Below, piece after piece: positions 1 to 8,888 of a DNA stretch of 64,000 nt. The notes below the pieces were generated by a model that saw only the letters and a program-made list of their open reading frames with translations, was not told the origin of the DNA and ran no database searches. Both the position numbers and the translations under genes were made by a program. Position 1 is the first letter of the stretch, and every line of letters begins with the position of its first letter. The DNA is from Natronomonas halophila (GTDB lineage: Archaea > Halobacteriota > Halobacteria > Halobacteriales > Haloarculaceae): contig NZ_CP058334.1 in the NCBI RefSeq assembly GCF_013391085.1, forward strand, positions 2,728,001 to 2,792,000. Reading direction: 5' to 3'.

Positions 1-146
1 GATACTCGACCGCCGCGGACGGCACCGGGTTCGGTCTCAGCATCGTCAAGAAAATCACCGAGGCCCACGGCTGGGATATCGACGTCACCGAAAGCGAGGC
101 GGGCGGCGCCCGCTTCGAAATTACGGGCGTCGAGGTGGACCGCTGA
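1..146 (+). CDS. Sensor histidine kinase, C-terminal end (partial)
   Basis: Only the last 47 codons are in the window, read from base 3 to the TGA at 144-146. The fragment shows the G2 box of a HATPase_c domain (DGTGFGLSIVKKI), which closes over ATP in histidine kinases, and the usual final strand of the fold. The N-terminal sensor and the phosphoacceptor histidine lie outside the window, so the signal and the partner regulator cannot be named. It converges on tmk with no gap. Confidence 0.85.
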   Translation, partial: YSTAADGTGFGLSIVKKITEAHGWDIDVTESEAGGARFEITGVEVDR

Positions 147-737
147 TTACGCTTCGAGCAGGTCGAGAACCGCCTCTTCGGCGGCGGCGATGACCTCCTC
201 GGGCGACCGCGTCGCGTCGATGCGGACGAACCGCTCGGGTTCGGCCTCGATGAGCCGTTCGTAGTTCTCCTCGACCTGTCCCAGGTAGTCGACCGTCTCG
301 AACTTGTTCGTCGCGCCGGCCCGCTCGGCGCCGATGTGCGGCGGCACCTCGAAGTACAGCGTCGCATCGGGCGGCCGCGTGAACGGCTGGTGGATACCGC
401 GAACGTACTCCATCGGTCGCTTGAGGACGCCCGACAGCGTCGCGCCCTGATAGGCGTACCGCGAGTCCGAATACCGGTCGGAGATGACGACCTTGCCGTC
501 CTCCAGGGCCGGCCGAACCACCCGCGAGAGGTGGTCGGCGTGGTCCGCCGTATACAGGAACAACTCCGCCAGCGGGTCCGCCTCGTCGTCGCCGATGGAG
601 CGGTTGACTGCCTCGCCGTACCACGACTCCGTCGGTTCCCGGGTGAACACCGTCTCCTCCTCGGGGAGGGTGTCCTGTAACGCCTCGGCCACCGTCGACT
701 TGCCGCTGCCGTCGAGGCCCTCCAGCGTGATGAGCAT
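147..737 (-). CDS. tmk: Thymidylate kinase (dTMP kinase)
   Basis: This 196-residue kinase phosphorylates dTMP to dTDP in dTTP synthesis. The P-loop GLDGSGKST is at residues 7-15. The [11 protein letters not shown] stretch gives the dTMP-binding Glu-Pro segment, and [15 protein letters not shown] is the DR(Y/H) motif. I chose the ATG at 737 because the P-loop then lies at the usual place. A longer in-frame reading to 857 adds 40 non-homologous residues over the promoter. Length is normal for the family. It is divergent from purS. Confidence 0.95.
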   Translation of the reverse strand: MLITLEGLDGSGKSTVAEALQDTLPEEETVFTREPTESWYGEAVNRSIGDDEADPLAELFLYTADHADHLSRVVRPALEDGKVVISDRYSDSRYAYQGATLSGVLKRPMEYVRGIHQPFTRPPDATLYFEVPPHIGAERAGATNKFETVDYLGQVEENYERLIEAEPERFVRIDATRSPEEVIAAAEEAVLDLLEA

Positions 738-808
738 ATCCGAGCGTTGTCGCCATCGCTTAAGAGTGGCCGGGATGCCGGTCGACGCTCCAACTGATAA
801 CCACGAAC

Positions 809-830
809 GTGTATACCACTCAAAATACAC
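809..830. promoter_or_regulatory. Inverted repeat upstream of purS
   Basis: GTGTAT and ATACAC form a 6-bp inverted repeat with a 10-base spacer, between the divergent tmk and purS starts and 35 bases before purS. Its position next to the purS promoter region suggests an operator, but no regulator is known for it. The repeat may also simply contain promoter A/T tracts. Confidence 0.35.
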
Positions 831-864
831 AACCGTTTTTACGCACGAACACGCCACGTCAGGT

Positions 865-1116
865 ATGCCCGCCTACACCGCGACCGTGACCGTGCGGCTG
901 AAGCACGGCGTTCTCGACCCGGAAGCCGAGACGACCCAGCAGGCCCTCGAACGGCTGGGCTTCGACCTCGAGGACCTGCGGTCGGCCGACCGCTTCGAGG
1001 TCGACCTCGATGCGGCCGACGCCGACGCGGCAGCAGACCGCGCCACCGAGATGGCCGAACGCCTGCTCGCGAACCCGACCATCCACGATTACGACGTGGA
1101 GGTCGCCGAAGCCTGA
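865..1116 (+). CDS. purS: Phosphoribosylformylglycinamidine synthase subunit PurS
   Basis: PurS is the small (83-residue) structural subunit of the three-part FGAM synthase (PurS-PurQ-PurL) in step four of purine synthesis. It bridges glutaminase PurQ and synthase PurL. The sequence has the PurS signature: a V-R-L-K-x-G-V-L-D-P-(E) start, then QALERLGF, and ends in the typical [12 protein letters not shown] strand. It overlaps purQ by one base (TGATG), so the two are surely co-translated. purL is not in the window. Confidence 0.93.
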   Translation: MPAYTATVTVRLKHGVLDPEAETTQQALERLGFDLEDLRSADRFEVDLDAADADAAADRATEMAERLLANPTIHDYDVEVAEA

Positions 1117-1790
1117 TGACGGTCGCCATCATCAGATTCGGCGGCTCCAACTGCGACCGCGACGCCCTTCGCGCGCTACAGTACCTCGGCATCGACGCCG
1201 AAATCGTCTGGCACGAGGACGGCCTACCCGCCGACACCACCGGGGTCATGATTCCCGGCGGCTTCTCGTACGGCGACTACCTGCGTGCCGGTGCGATGGC
1301 CGCCCGTTCGCCCATCATGAGCGAGGTTCGCGAGGCGGCCGACGACGGTACGCCCGTCCTCGGCGTCTGCAACGGCGCCCAAATCGGTTCCGAAAGCGGC
1401 CTGACCCCCGGCGCGTTCACCACCAACCGGAGCGCCCGCTTCCAGTGTGAACCGGTGTATCTCCGCGTCGAGAACGCCGACACGCCGTGGACGTCGGCCT
1501 ACGACGAAGGCGAGGTCATCGAGGTTCCAATCGCACACGGCGAGGGGCGCTTCGAGGTCCCTGACGACCACCTCGACACGCTCAACGACGAGAACCGCGT
1601 CCTCTTCCGCTACTGTGATGCCGACGGCAACGTCACCGACGCCGCGAATCCCAATGGGTCGAAGGAGAACGTCGCGGGCGTCCTCGGCGAAACCGACCAC
1701 GTCGCGGTGCTGATGCCCCACCCCGAGCGGGCGTCGCTGCCGGATATCGGCGCGACCGACGGTCAGGGCGTCCTCGACGGCTTCGCCTAA
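1116..1790 (+). CDS. purQ: Phosphoribosylformylglycinamidine synthase subunit PurQ
   Basis: This 224-residue class I glutamine amidotransferase supplies ammonia to PurL. It begins VAIIRFGGSNCDRD, typical of PurQ. The nucleophile cysteine is in VLGVCNGAQIG (about residue 87). The His-Glu pair is in the C-terminal MPHPERAS. It is translationally coupled to purS and overlaps the last four bases of the convergent regulator gene downstream. Confidence 0.96.
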   Translation: MTVAIIRFGGSNCDRDALRALQYLGIDAEIVWHEDGLPADTTGVMIPGGFSYGDYLRAGAMAARSPIMSEVREAADDGTPVLGVCNGAQIGSESGLTPGAFTTNRSARFQCEPVYLRVENADTPWTSAYDEGEVIEVPIAHGEGRFEVPDDHLDTLNDENRVLFRYCDADGNVTDAANPNGSKENVAGVLGETDHVAVLMPHPERASLPDIGATDGQGVLDGFA

Positions 1791-4700
1791 TCGTCGGCTT
1801 TCGTGCCCGTGGTGGTGAGTTCGGCCGCGCGTTCCCGGTGGCTTGCCGCGGCCTCGATATCACCGATTGCTTCTCGACAGTCCGCCAGTTTTGAGAGCGT
1901 TCCCGCTAACTCGCCGCGAGCGCCGGCCTCTTCCAGCACCTCGGCGGCCGCCTCGTAGCGCTGGCAGGCCGCCTCAAGGTCATCGCGGGCGCGTTCGAGG
2001 TCACCGTAGGCGGCCAAAATTCGGCCGGTTCGGTGGGTGTAGCCGTCCTCGCGGCCCGTCCGGAGGGCCGCATCGAGGTGGGATTCCGCGCGGTCGAACT
2101 GCTCACGCTCGCGGGCGACGCCGGCCAGAACGGCCCGGGCCTCCATCCTACCGCGCGGGTCGCCGATGGCGTCGAACTGGTCCAGCGCTGCCGAGGCAGT
2201 CGTTTCGGATTCGTCGAGGTTCCCGCGTTCGAGAGCGATACGCGCCAACTGGACGCGACACTGGACCTGTCCCCACTCCTCGCCGACGTCGGCGTAGGCC
2301 TCCTCGGCGCGCTCGTAGTATTCGACGGCCTCGTCGAGGTTGCCGCGTTCCAGTGCCACCTCGCCGTGGTTCTGAAGGGCGTTTGCGATGCCGTTTTCCT
2401 CGCCGATGTCCCGGTAGATGCCGAGCGCGCTCGCGTAGTGGTCGGCCGCCGCGTCGATGTCGCCGCGGACCACCAGCGCGACGCCGAGATTGAGGTGGAC
2501 GTCCGCCTCGTCGGCCGGCCGACCCATCCGGCGATACTTGTCGAGACACTCCTGATAGCGCTCGATGGCGCCCTCGATATCGCCGCGTTCCTCACGGATG
2601 GCGGCGAGGTTGAAGAGGCTGTAACTGGCGAGTTTCTCGTCGCCGAGTTCCTGCAGGCGCTCGTAGCTTCGGGTCAGTTGCCGTTCGGCGGTATCGAGGT
2701 CACCACGGAGGAACGCAACGGTGCCGAGGTTCTTGCGCGCGTCGGCGATGCCGTGGGGGTCCTCGGCCGCCCGGAACAGCGATTCGGCGCGCTCGTAGTG
2801 GTCGGCGGCGGCCTCGAAGTCGCTTCGCTCGCGGGCGACGCTGCCGAGGCCGTTCGACCGCTCGGCCGCATACCGGGTCGCTGCCGGGTCATCGAGCAGG
2901 GATTCGGCGCGCTCGGCGAGGCGTTCGTACTCCCGTTCGGCCCGGTCGAGGTCGCCCTGATAGCGGGCCATCCGGGCCCGTTTTTCGGTCACCTCGACGA
3001 CCGCCTCGGCGTCGAGCGCCGATGGGAACGAGACCGGGTCGGGGTCGCTCTCGCCGAACAGCGGCGTGAGATGCGGTCGTTCGAGGCCGGCCGCAAAGAG
3101 CCGGTCGACGGTGGTTTTCGCCCAGGCGGCCGGGTCGGCCTCGACGCGCTCCATGGTCGGGGCCGGGTCGAACGCCTCGACGATGGCGGCCCGCGCCTCG
3201 GCGTCGTCGGCGACCGCCAGCAGGCGACTCAGGCACTCTCCGACCCGTTCGTCGATGCCGTCGCGTTCGGCCGCCGCACGGAGGTACTGGCTCGCCCACG
3301 CCTCGTGGACGGTCCGGAAGCCACCGGCGGGGTCCGGAAAGAGGATGCGGCCCGAAAGCGTCGACAGCGTCTCCCGGACTGCTTCGGGGTCTTCGGGTGC
3401 AAGCGTCGCCACGAGGTCGGCAGTCACCTCGATGCCGGCGACGGTACAGAGCGAGACCAAGAGCGCGGCGTCGTCGGTCAACTCGCCGTCGGCACGCACC
3501 GTCTCGGCGACGTCCCGAACCGCCGCATCGAGGCTCGTCGGTTCGCCGTCGCCGAGCGGGTCGGCCAGCAGCGAGAGCCGATGGAGGACACAGAGCAGGC
3601 GGGCCGGCCGCTCGTCGGTGGTTTCGACGGCATCGAGCAGGGCCGAGGCCGTGGTGTCGACGCCGTCGACGGCCGCCTCGAACCGCTTGACCAGTCGGTC
3701 GGCGTCGTGTTCGTCGAGGGGCGGCATCGACACCACCTCGACGTTCGCCCGGAAGTCGTCCGGCAGGTCGTCGCTCGCAGGGTCGTCCCATTCGCTTTCG
3801 CGGGCGTCGAGCAGGAACCGCACGTCCTCGTTGGGGAACGCCTGCATCAGCCGAAACGCGGCGTTGGCTTCCGGCCGAACCGCGTCCTCGACGACGACCA
3901 GCGCGTTGCCCTCGACGGATTGGAGTCGGTCGGCGAACTCCGGCCACGATTCGAGCGGTTCGCCGGACCCGCTTTCGCGGTAGAAGACGGGGCCTTCAGA
4001 CTGGTACCACTCGCAGGCGGCCGCCTTGCAAGCCGTCGATTTCCCCGACCCGGCGGGCCCGACGAGGGCCACGTCGCTGCCGTCCCGAAGCCGGTCGAGC
4101 AGGCGTTCGCTGAGCGGTCGGCGGTCGCCGTCCTCGGTCTCGACGGTCCGTTCGATGGCGTGGCCGGCCGCCACCTCGGCGAGGTCGAGGCCCGCCCGCC
4201 AGCCCGTCGGCAGGGGGGCGGCCTCGCGGGCCGCGAAGTAGGCCGGCGTCAATTCGACGATGCCCTCTCTGGCGAGGGTCTCGCGGGTTTCCGGTTGTGC
4301 CGTCTCCTCGACGTGGCCGTCCTCCAGAACGGGAGTGGCGCCTTCGATGGCCGTCGCAATCAGCTCTCGGCCCCACGCGACGGCTTCGGGGTCGGTGGCT
4401 TCGACGGCTACCAGTCCATCGACGTCCTCACCGACGAGCAGTACCGCCTCGGCGTCGTCCGTTTCGACCACGAGGACGGCGACCGGCGGGGTATCGCCCG
4501 CGAACGCGCTGGCTCTGTCGGCGGCCGCCAGCCACCGCGTGATACCGGGGAGTCGCTCGGGGAGCGAATCGACCGCCGCCGTATCGAGGACGACGTCGAC
4601 GGACCCGCTCCCGAGTTCGCGCGTGGCCGAAAGAACGGGTGGCCCCGTCGCTGGCGGTGTGACTATCTGAACCGCTTCGGCCTCTCCGAGGTACGTCCGG

Positions 4701-5071
4701 ATGGGGCCAGGCAACCGGTGGTCTTCGGCGGATGCGGTATGGAGCGTCCCGTCAGCGAGCAACGCCGCCGGGGGGTCGATGTCGGGCGGGAGCGCCGGCA
4801 ACGCGTCGGCGATGGCCGCCACGCCCTCGCCGACCGCGAGCAGCCGGTCGACGGCCGCTCGGAGCGCAGACCCGACGGCCGTCAGGCGGTAGGACCCTTC
4901 GTCCCAGTCGACGAGGCCAGCAGTCTCCAACTCCCGGACGGCACGGTCGACGGTCGACCGGGAGACGTCGAGTTCGTCCACGAGTTCTCGCTTCGTCCGT
5001 GGCTCCCGGAGGGCGTCGAGCACGTTCCGACGCCGGAGCGCGAGCGAAACTACCTCACCCCCTCTATCCAT
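1787..5071 (-). CDS. Large regulator: winged helix + FilR1-like domain + P-loop NTPase + TPR array
   Basis: This acidic protein of 1,094 residues combines four parts. Residues about 5-65 form a winged helix (DELDVSRSTVDRAVRELE is the recognition region). Residues about 85-255 resemble the FilR1 domain of archaeal winged-helix regulators, ending with the typical DPEAVAWGRELI. Residues about 338-600 are a P-loop ATPase: Walker A GPAGSGKST near 339, a Walker B-like ALVVVEDA near 392, and FLLDARES near 420 as a possible sensor. From about 690 to the end there are roughly ten TPR repeats. The layout is that of STAND-type signal ATPases such as MalT. I chose the ATG at 5071 because a TATA box lies 23-30 bases before it; the ATG at 5107 would translate through that box. 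No binding site or ligand is known. Confidence 0.85.
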   Translation of the reverse strand: MDRGGEVVSLALRRRNVLDALREPRTKRELVDELDVSRSTVDRAVRELETAGLVDWDEGSYRLTAVGSALRAAVDRLLAVGEGVAAIADALPALPPDIDPPAALLADGTLHTASAEDHRLPGPIRTYLGEAEAVQIVTPPATGPPVLSATRELGSGSVDVVLDTAAVDSLPERLPGITRWLAAADRASAFAGDTPPVAVLVVETDDAEAVLLVGEDVDGLVAVEATDPEAVAWGRELIATAIEGATPVLEDGHVEETAQPETRETLAREGIVELTPAYFAAREAAPLPTGWRAGLDLAEVAAGHAIERTVETEDGDRRPLSERLLDRLRDGSDVALVGPAGSGKSTACKAAACEWYQSEGPVFYRESGSGEPLESWPEFADRLQSVEGNALVVVEDAVRPEANAAFRLMQAFPNEDVRFLLDARESEWDDPASDDLPDDFRANVEVVSMPPLDEHDADRLVKRFEAAVDGVDTTASALLDAVETTDERPARLLCVLHRLSLLADPLGDGEPTSLDAAVRDVAETVRADGELTDDAALLVSLCTVAGIEVTADLVATLAPEDPEAVRETLSTLSGRILFPDPAGGFRTVHEAWASQYLRAAAERDGIDERVGECLSRLLAVADDAEARAAIVEAFDPAPTMERVEADPAAWAKTTVDRLFAAGLERPHLTPLFGESDPDPVSFPSALDAEAVVEVTEKRARMARYQGDLDRAEREYERLAERAESLLDDPAATRYAAERSNGLGSVARERSDFEAAADHYERAESLFRAAEDPHGIADARKNLGTVAFLRGDLDTAERQLTRSYERLQELGDEKLASYSLFNLAAIREERGDIEGAIERYQECLDKYRRMGRPADEADVHLNLGVALVVRGDIDAAADHYASALGIYRDIGEENGIANALQNHGEVALERGNLDEAVEYYERAEEAYADVGEEWGQVQCRVQLARIALERGNLDESETTASAALDQFDAIGDPRGRMEARAVLAGVAREREQFDRAESHLDAALRTGREDGYTHRTGRILAAYGDLERARDDLEAACQRYEAAAEVLEEAGARGELAGTLSKLADCREAIGDIEAAASHRERAAELTTTGTKADD

Positions 5072-5093
5072 TACATAAGGGCAGCGTCCGCCG

Positions 5094-5101
5094 TAATATA
5101 A
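5094..5101 (-). promoter_or_regulatory. TATA box of the large regulator gene
   Basis: Read on the minus strand this is TTATATTA, 23-30 bases before the ATG at 5071. That is the usual spacing for a leaderless haloarchaeal transcript. It decides the start codon, because an in-frame ATG at 5107 would place the box inside the coding region. Confidence 0.6.
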
Positions 5102-5143
5102 GTCCACGGCCGCCGACGACGATTGCCGTCCGGCGGCGGGTAT

Positions 5144-6226
5144 TTAGTTGACGAGCGGCTGGTTGTACGACGTTTCCTCGGCCATCACGTACTCCCACGT
5201 CGCCTCGCACTCACAGGAAACTTCCTCGAAGACCGAGGGGTCCTGCCGGAGGTCGAAGTCCTTGATGGCCTTCTGGACGAGGTCGTCACACTCCCCGCAG
5301 TTGTGGGGGCCGCGGTCCGAGCCGTGACCGACGGGGTCGGAAACGACGATGGCGTCGGCGTCGGCGGTCGATTCGAGGATGTCGGCGACCGACCACAGCC
5401 ACGGCGGCCGGTAGCCGCCGTCGTGGTACAGTTCCTCGACCATCGTGTGCCGCTGGACGTTACAGGGGTTCATCGAGACGGTGTGACAGCCGTCGACGGC
5501 TGCACACTTCCGAATCGACCGTTTCATATCCTCGACGGCGTCGGGTTCGGCGAGGAAGGGCGGCTTCATGAGCAGGTAGGCCTTGACGCCGGCGCCGGCG
5601 GCCTTTGCTTCCTCGCAGGCGTCCTCGAAATCCTCGAAATCGAAGTACTTGTTGACGGCGTCGTGGCGCACCCGGTCGGTCGCGGTTTCGAGGCCGATGG
5701 CGACGTCGGTTTCGAGGCCGCGGTCGGTGTAATCACGGACCTTCTCACGGTCGACGAAGTCAGGCAGGGACTCCACGACCATGCGGTCGCGGTCCGAGAA
5801 TGTCTCGGCGATGGCCTCGCGCGTCTCGGCGGGGACCTCCCGCTCGTCGAGGAACGAGCCGGAGGTGTAGATTTTGATGAGGCCGGCCTTCTCACCGTCG
5901 TCGGCGTTCTCGCGTTCGTGTTCCAGACAGGCCTCGATCTGGGTCATCAGGTTCTCGTGGCCGACGCTGCCGCCGTCGACCGATTCGGCGACGTAGCCAC
6001 ACATCGTACACCCGCCCGCGCGGGCCCACCGACACCCGCCGGTGTTGAGGATGATGGTGAGCGACTGGTAGACGCCGTCGGGGGTGTTGTCCTCGTCGAG
6101 CCAGACCCGCGTCGGTTCGGTGGGGTCGTAGGTCTCGTCGTTGCGGGCCCGGATGTCGCGCATCACCTCGTTGTGCGCGTCCATCCCTCGGCCCTGTTCG
6201 TAGGCGTCGGGACTCGGTTGACTCAT
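5144..6226 (-). CDS. Radical SAM enzyme for archaeosine formation (RaSEA)
   Basis: RaSEA works with ArcS in the last step of archaeosine (G+) synthesis at tRNA position 15. ArcS attaches lysine to preQ0 in tRNA, and RaSEA cleaves the lysine adduct to leave the formamidine. The 360-residue protein has the unusual cluster motif C65-x7-C73-x2-C76 (CRWARAGGCTMC), plus KIYTSGSFLD and GLET segments of a radical SAM barrel. A second set of cysteines (HNCGECDD and CECEATWEY) near the C-terminus looks like another metal site. A TATA-like TATATTA lies close upstream, so the message is probably leaderless. The partners arcS and tgtA are elsewhere in the window. Confidence 0.9.
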   Translation of the reverse strand: MSQPSPDAYEQGRGMDAHNEVMRDIRARNDETYDPTEPTRVWLDEDNTPDGVYQSLTIILNTGGCRWARAGGCTMCGYVAESVDGGSVGHENLMTQIEACLEHERENADDGEKAGLIKIYTSGSFLDEREVPAETREAIAETFSDRDRMVVESLPDFVDREKVRDYTDRGLETDVAIGLETATDRVRHDAVNKYFDFEDFEDACEEAKAAGAGVKAYLLMKPPFLAEPDAVEDMKRSIRKCAAVDGCHTVSMNPCNVQRHTMVEELYHDGGYRPPWLWSVADILESTADADAIVVSDPVGHGSDRGPHNCGECDDLVQKAIKDFDLRQDPSVFEEVSCECEATWEYVMAEETSYNQPLVN

Positions 6227-6287
6227 TGGCGGCCCTAATATACGAGCGCGGATAGCCGTGTCGTTCCGAGAACGTTGCGGCAGTCGT

Positions 6288-6677
6288 CTATCGTTCAGCC
6301 CCGAAGACGGGCGCAGTCAGTCGCCACAGCGTCGCACCGAGAAGCGCCCCGAAGGCGTTGATACCGACGTCGAGGAGCGTCATTGTCCGATACGGGATGG
6401 TTCCCTGCAGGAGTTCGATGCCGATGCCGTAGAGGGTCGACAGCCCGGCCGCGAGCAGGAGGACGCGCCGGTCGGCCGATAGTCGCGCGTAACCGATGGC
6501 GCCGGTGAATCCCGCATAAGCGATGACGTGGAGATAGACGGTCGTCCCGATACCGAACAGCGTCGTCGGAACGCCGTCGTCGACGGCCGTCACCGACGCA
6601 TAGAGGATGACGACCGCACAGGCGAGGACGCCGGCATAGCGGAGCGGTCGGGGCGCGACCGGTAGCGTACGGTTCAC
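6288..6677 (-). CDS. VanZ-like membrane protein
   Basis: This 129-residue protein has four predicted membrane segments. It shows the VanZ pattern: an HVIAYAGF segment with His, then GIELLQGTIPYRTMTLLDVGINAFGALLG, including the E-L-Q and D-x-x-x-N residues typical of the family. The role of VanZ-like proteins in archaea is not known. It stands alone behind RaSEA. Confidence 0.75.
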   Translation of the reverse strand: MNRTLPVAPRPLRYAGVLACAVVILYASVTAVDDGVPTTLFGIGTTVYLHVIAYAGFTGAIGYARLSADRRVLLLAAGLSTLYGIGIELLQGTIPYRTMTLLDVGINAFGALLGATLWRLTAPVFGAER

Positions 6678-6829
6678 ACCCGACGGCTGCCGGCCTGTCG
6701 TATTTAAATAACTGGTTCGAGCCGGAGACCTACTACTCCCTAGCGGCGGGCCAACGCCAGTGACGCGTTCGTTCTATCGCCCGGCTACGCTTCTCTGGGC
6801 CTGGACACGGTCGAGGCGATGGCCGTGAT

Positions 6830-6847
6830 GTAACTGGTATCAGTTAC
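6830..6847. promoter_or_regulatory. Palindromic operator candidate, distal to AOR
   Basis: GTAACTG and CAGTTAC form a perfect 7-bp inverted repeat around a 4-base centre. It lies 58-75 bases before the AOR start, upstream of the probable TATA element (CTATTACG near 6861-6868). A second copy of the half-site GTAACT/AGTTAC lies about 55 bp downstream. Confidence 0.6.
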
Positions 6848-6882
6848 ACGATGGTGGCAACTATTACGACCTTTGCAACCAA

Positions 6883-6903
6883 GTAACTAGTGGGATAAGT
6901 TAC
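6883..6903. promoter_or_regulatory. Palindromic operator candidate at the AOR start
   Basis: GTAACT and AGTTAC flank a 9-base centre. The right arm ends one base before the ATG of AOR, so the site covers the expected transcription start. Bound protein here would block initiation. It repeats the half-site of the palindrome at 6830-6847. Confidence 0.55.
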
Positions 6904-6904
6904 C

Positions 6905-8845
6905 ATGACAGATTTAGGCGGATTCCACGACCACGTCGCTCGCGTGGACCTCTCGGATGGCGATGTAGCCTACGAGAGCGTCGACGACGAGGACGCACGG
7001 AAGTATATCGGTGCGCGGGGGCTCGGCGTCAAGTACGTATTCGATCAGGGGCCGGACGTCGACCCGCTCGGACCCGACAACCTGCTGGCGTTCATGAACG
7101 GGCCGCTGACGGGGACCCAGACGACGATGAGTGGCCGAATCGCGGTCTGTACGAAATCGCCGCTCACCGGCACCGTCACGGACAGCCACCACGGCGGGTG
7201 GTCCGGCGCGCGCCTGAAATGGGCCGGGTTCGATGGCCTGCTGTTCGAGGGCGAGGCCGATAGTCCGGTCTACGCCTACGTCGAGGACGGCGAAGTCGAA
7301 CTCCGGGACGCCTCCCACCTCTGGGGCGAGGGCTTCCACGACACCCGAGACGCCATCGAGGAGGAAGTCGAGGGTGAGTACGGCAAGAACCTCTCGGTGA
7401 TGGGCATCGGCGAGGCCGGCGAGAACGGCGTTCGCTTTGCCTGCATCATGAACGAGGACGACCGGGCCTCGGGCCGCGGCGGTACCGGCGCCGTCATGGG
7501 GTCGAAGAACCTCAAGGCGGTCGTCGTCAAATCCGGCACGGAGATGCAGAAGCCCGCCGACCCCGAGACGTTCAAGCAGGGCCACAAACAGGCCATGGAG
7601 GTCATTCAGGAATCGGACGTCACCGCACCCAACGAGGGCGGCCTCTCGATGTACGGGACCAACGTCCTGATGAACGCCACCGAGGAGATGTCTGGCCTCC
7701 CCTCACGGAACGCCAAATACACCTCGACCGGCGACGCCCGCAACGACGGTTGGGCCGGCGAGGAGTTCGACGCCGAGAAGGTCTCCGGGGAGAACGTCCG
7801 GGAGAACATCCTCGTCGACGAACCGACCTGTCACTCCTGTCCGGTCGCCTGCAAGAAGGAAGTCGAAGTCGACGTGATGCACAAAGGCGAGGAGTTGAAC
7901 GTCCGCACCGAGTCCTACGAGTACGAATCGGCGTGGGCGCTCGGCCCCAACTCCGGCCACACCGAGCGCGACGAAATCGCGCTGATGCTCCAGCGCTGTA
8001 ACGACCACGGCATCGACACCATCGACGGCGGGAACATGCTCGCGATGGCCATGGAGATGACCGAGGAAGGCAAACTCGACGACCTCGGCGACGGCATCGA
8101 GTGGGGCGACACCGAGGAGATGGTCGAGATGCTCACCAAAATCGCCAACCGCGAGACCGAACTCGCCGACCACCTCGCGGAAGGCCCCGACCGCTTCGCC
8201 GACGAATTCGACGGCCACGAGAACTCCCTGGCCGTCAAGGGCCAGACCATGGCCGCCTACGACCCCCGCTGTATGAAGGGCATGGGCATCGCCTACGCCA
8301 CCTCGAACCGTGGCGCCTGCCACCTGCGCGGCTACACGCCGGCCGCAGAAATCCTCGGCATCCCCGAGAAGGTCGACCCCGTCGAATGGGAGGGCAAGGC
8401 GGAACTGACCGCCACTTTCCAGGACATGCACGCCATCAGCGACTCCTTCGACATCTGCAAGTTCAACGCCTTCGCGGAAGGCGTCGAGGAGTACGTCCTC
8501 CAGTACAACGGCATGACCGGCCGTGACGTCAGCGAGGAGGAACTGATGAAGGCCGGCGAGCGCATCTGGAACCTCGAACGCTACTACAACAACCTCGTCG
8601 GCTTCGACGGTGCCGACGACTCCCTACCGAACCGCTTCGTCGAAGGCGATGAACACGCCATGCCCGGTCAGGGCGGCGTCGAGGGCAGCCTCGTCGAACT
8701 CGACCAGATGAAAGACGCCTACTACGACCACCGCGGCTGGGTCGACGGCGTCGTCACCGACGAGAAACTCGACGAACTCGACATCGACGTCGGCCCCGGT
8801 ACCGGCGTGACTGCAGGCGAAGGCGCGGCGCCCGCCGACGACTAG
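6905..8845 (+). CDS. aor: Aldehyde:ferredoxin oxidoreductase (tungstopterin family)
   Basis: This 646-residue protein belongs to the AOR family, which oxidises aldehydes to carboxylates with a tungsten bis-pterin cofactor and one [4Fe-4S] cluster, passing electrons to ferredoxin. The cluster ligands are visible: CHSCPVAC (C-x2-C-x3-C) near residue 305 and a fourth Cys in DSFDICKFNAF near residue 517. The N-terminal GARGLGVKYVFD and SGRIAV segments and DSHHGGWSGARLKWAGFDGL match pterin-binding parts of the family. The substrate cannot be told. The gene is monocistronic, with two palindromic operators upstream and a strong hairpin just after the stop. Confidence 0.93.
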   Translation: MTDLGGFHDHVARVDLSDGDVAYESVDDEDARKYIGARGLGVKYVFDQGPDVDPLGPDNLLAFMNGPLTGTQTTMSGRIAVCTKSPLTGTVTDSHHGGWSGARLKWAGFDGLLFEGEADSPVYAYVEDGEVELRDASHLWGEGFHDTRDAIEEEVEGEYGKNLSVMGIGEAGENGVRFACIMNEDDRASGRGGTGAVMGSKNLKAVVVKSGTEMQKPADPETFKQGHKQAMEVIQESDVTAPNEGGLSMYGTNVLMNATEEMSGLPSRNAKYTSTGDARNDGWAGEEFDAEKVSGENVRENILVDEPTCHSCPVACKKEVEVDVMHKGEELNVRTESYEYESAWALGPNSGHTERDEIALMLQRCNDHGIDTIDGGNMLAMAMEMTEEGKLDDLGDGIEWGDTEEMVEMLTKIANRETELADHLAEGPDRFADEFDGHENSLAVKGQTMAAYDPRCMKGMGIAYATSNRGACHLRGYTPAAEILGIPEKVDPVEWEGKAELTATFQDMHAISDSFDICKFNAFAEGVEEYVLQYNGMTGRDVSEEELMKAGERIWNLERYYNNLVGFDGADDSLPNRFVEGDEHAMPGQGGVEGSLVELDQMKDAYYDHRGWVDGVVTDEKLDELDIDVGPGTGVTAGEGAAPADD

Positions 8846-8852
8846 CGACCAC

Positions 8853-8888
8853 TTTTTGCACGGGGCGCCTGCGGCGCCCCGGCAAAAA
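8853..8888. terminator. Long hairpin after AOR
   Basis: An outer TTTTTGC/GCAAAAA pair encloses an 8-bp GC stem (GGGGCGCC-TGC-GGCGCCCC). It starts seven bases after the AOR stop. Because it is symmetrical and bounded by T and A runs, it could end transcription in either direction. A near-copy lies behind cdc48 at 24404-24445. Confidence 0.6.

Noticed and set aside
1830-3000. Periodic DNA repeats within the regulator gene, resembling a tandem array
   Set aside because: The period of about 120 bases is explained by the TPR protein repeats; the DNA copies are diverged.
2033-5101. Open frame of 1,022 codons on the plus strand
   Set aside because: It is the antisense shadow of the large regulator gene. 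High G+C DNA with halophilic codon use leaves long open frames opposite real genes; the product has no domain.
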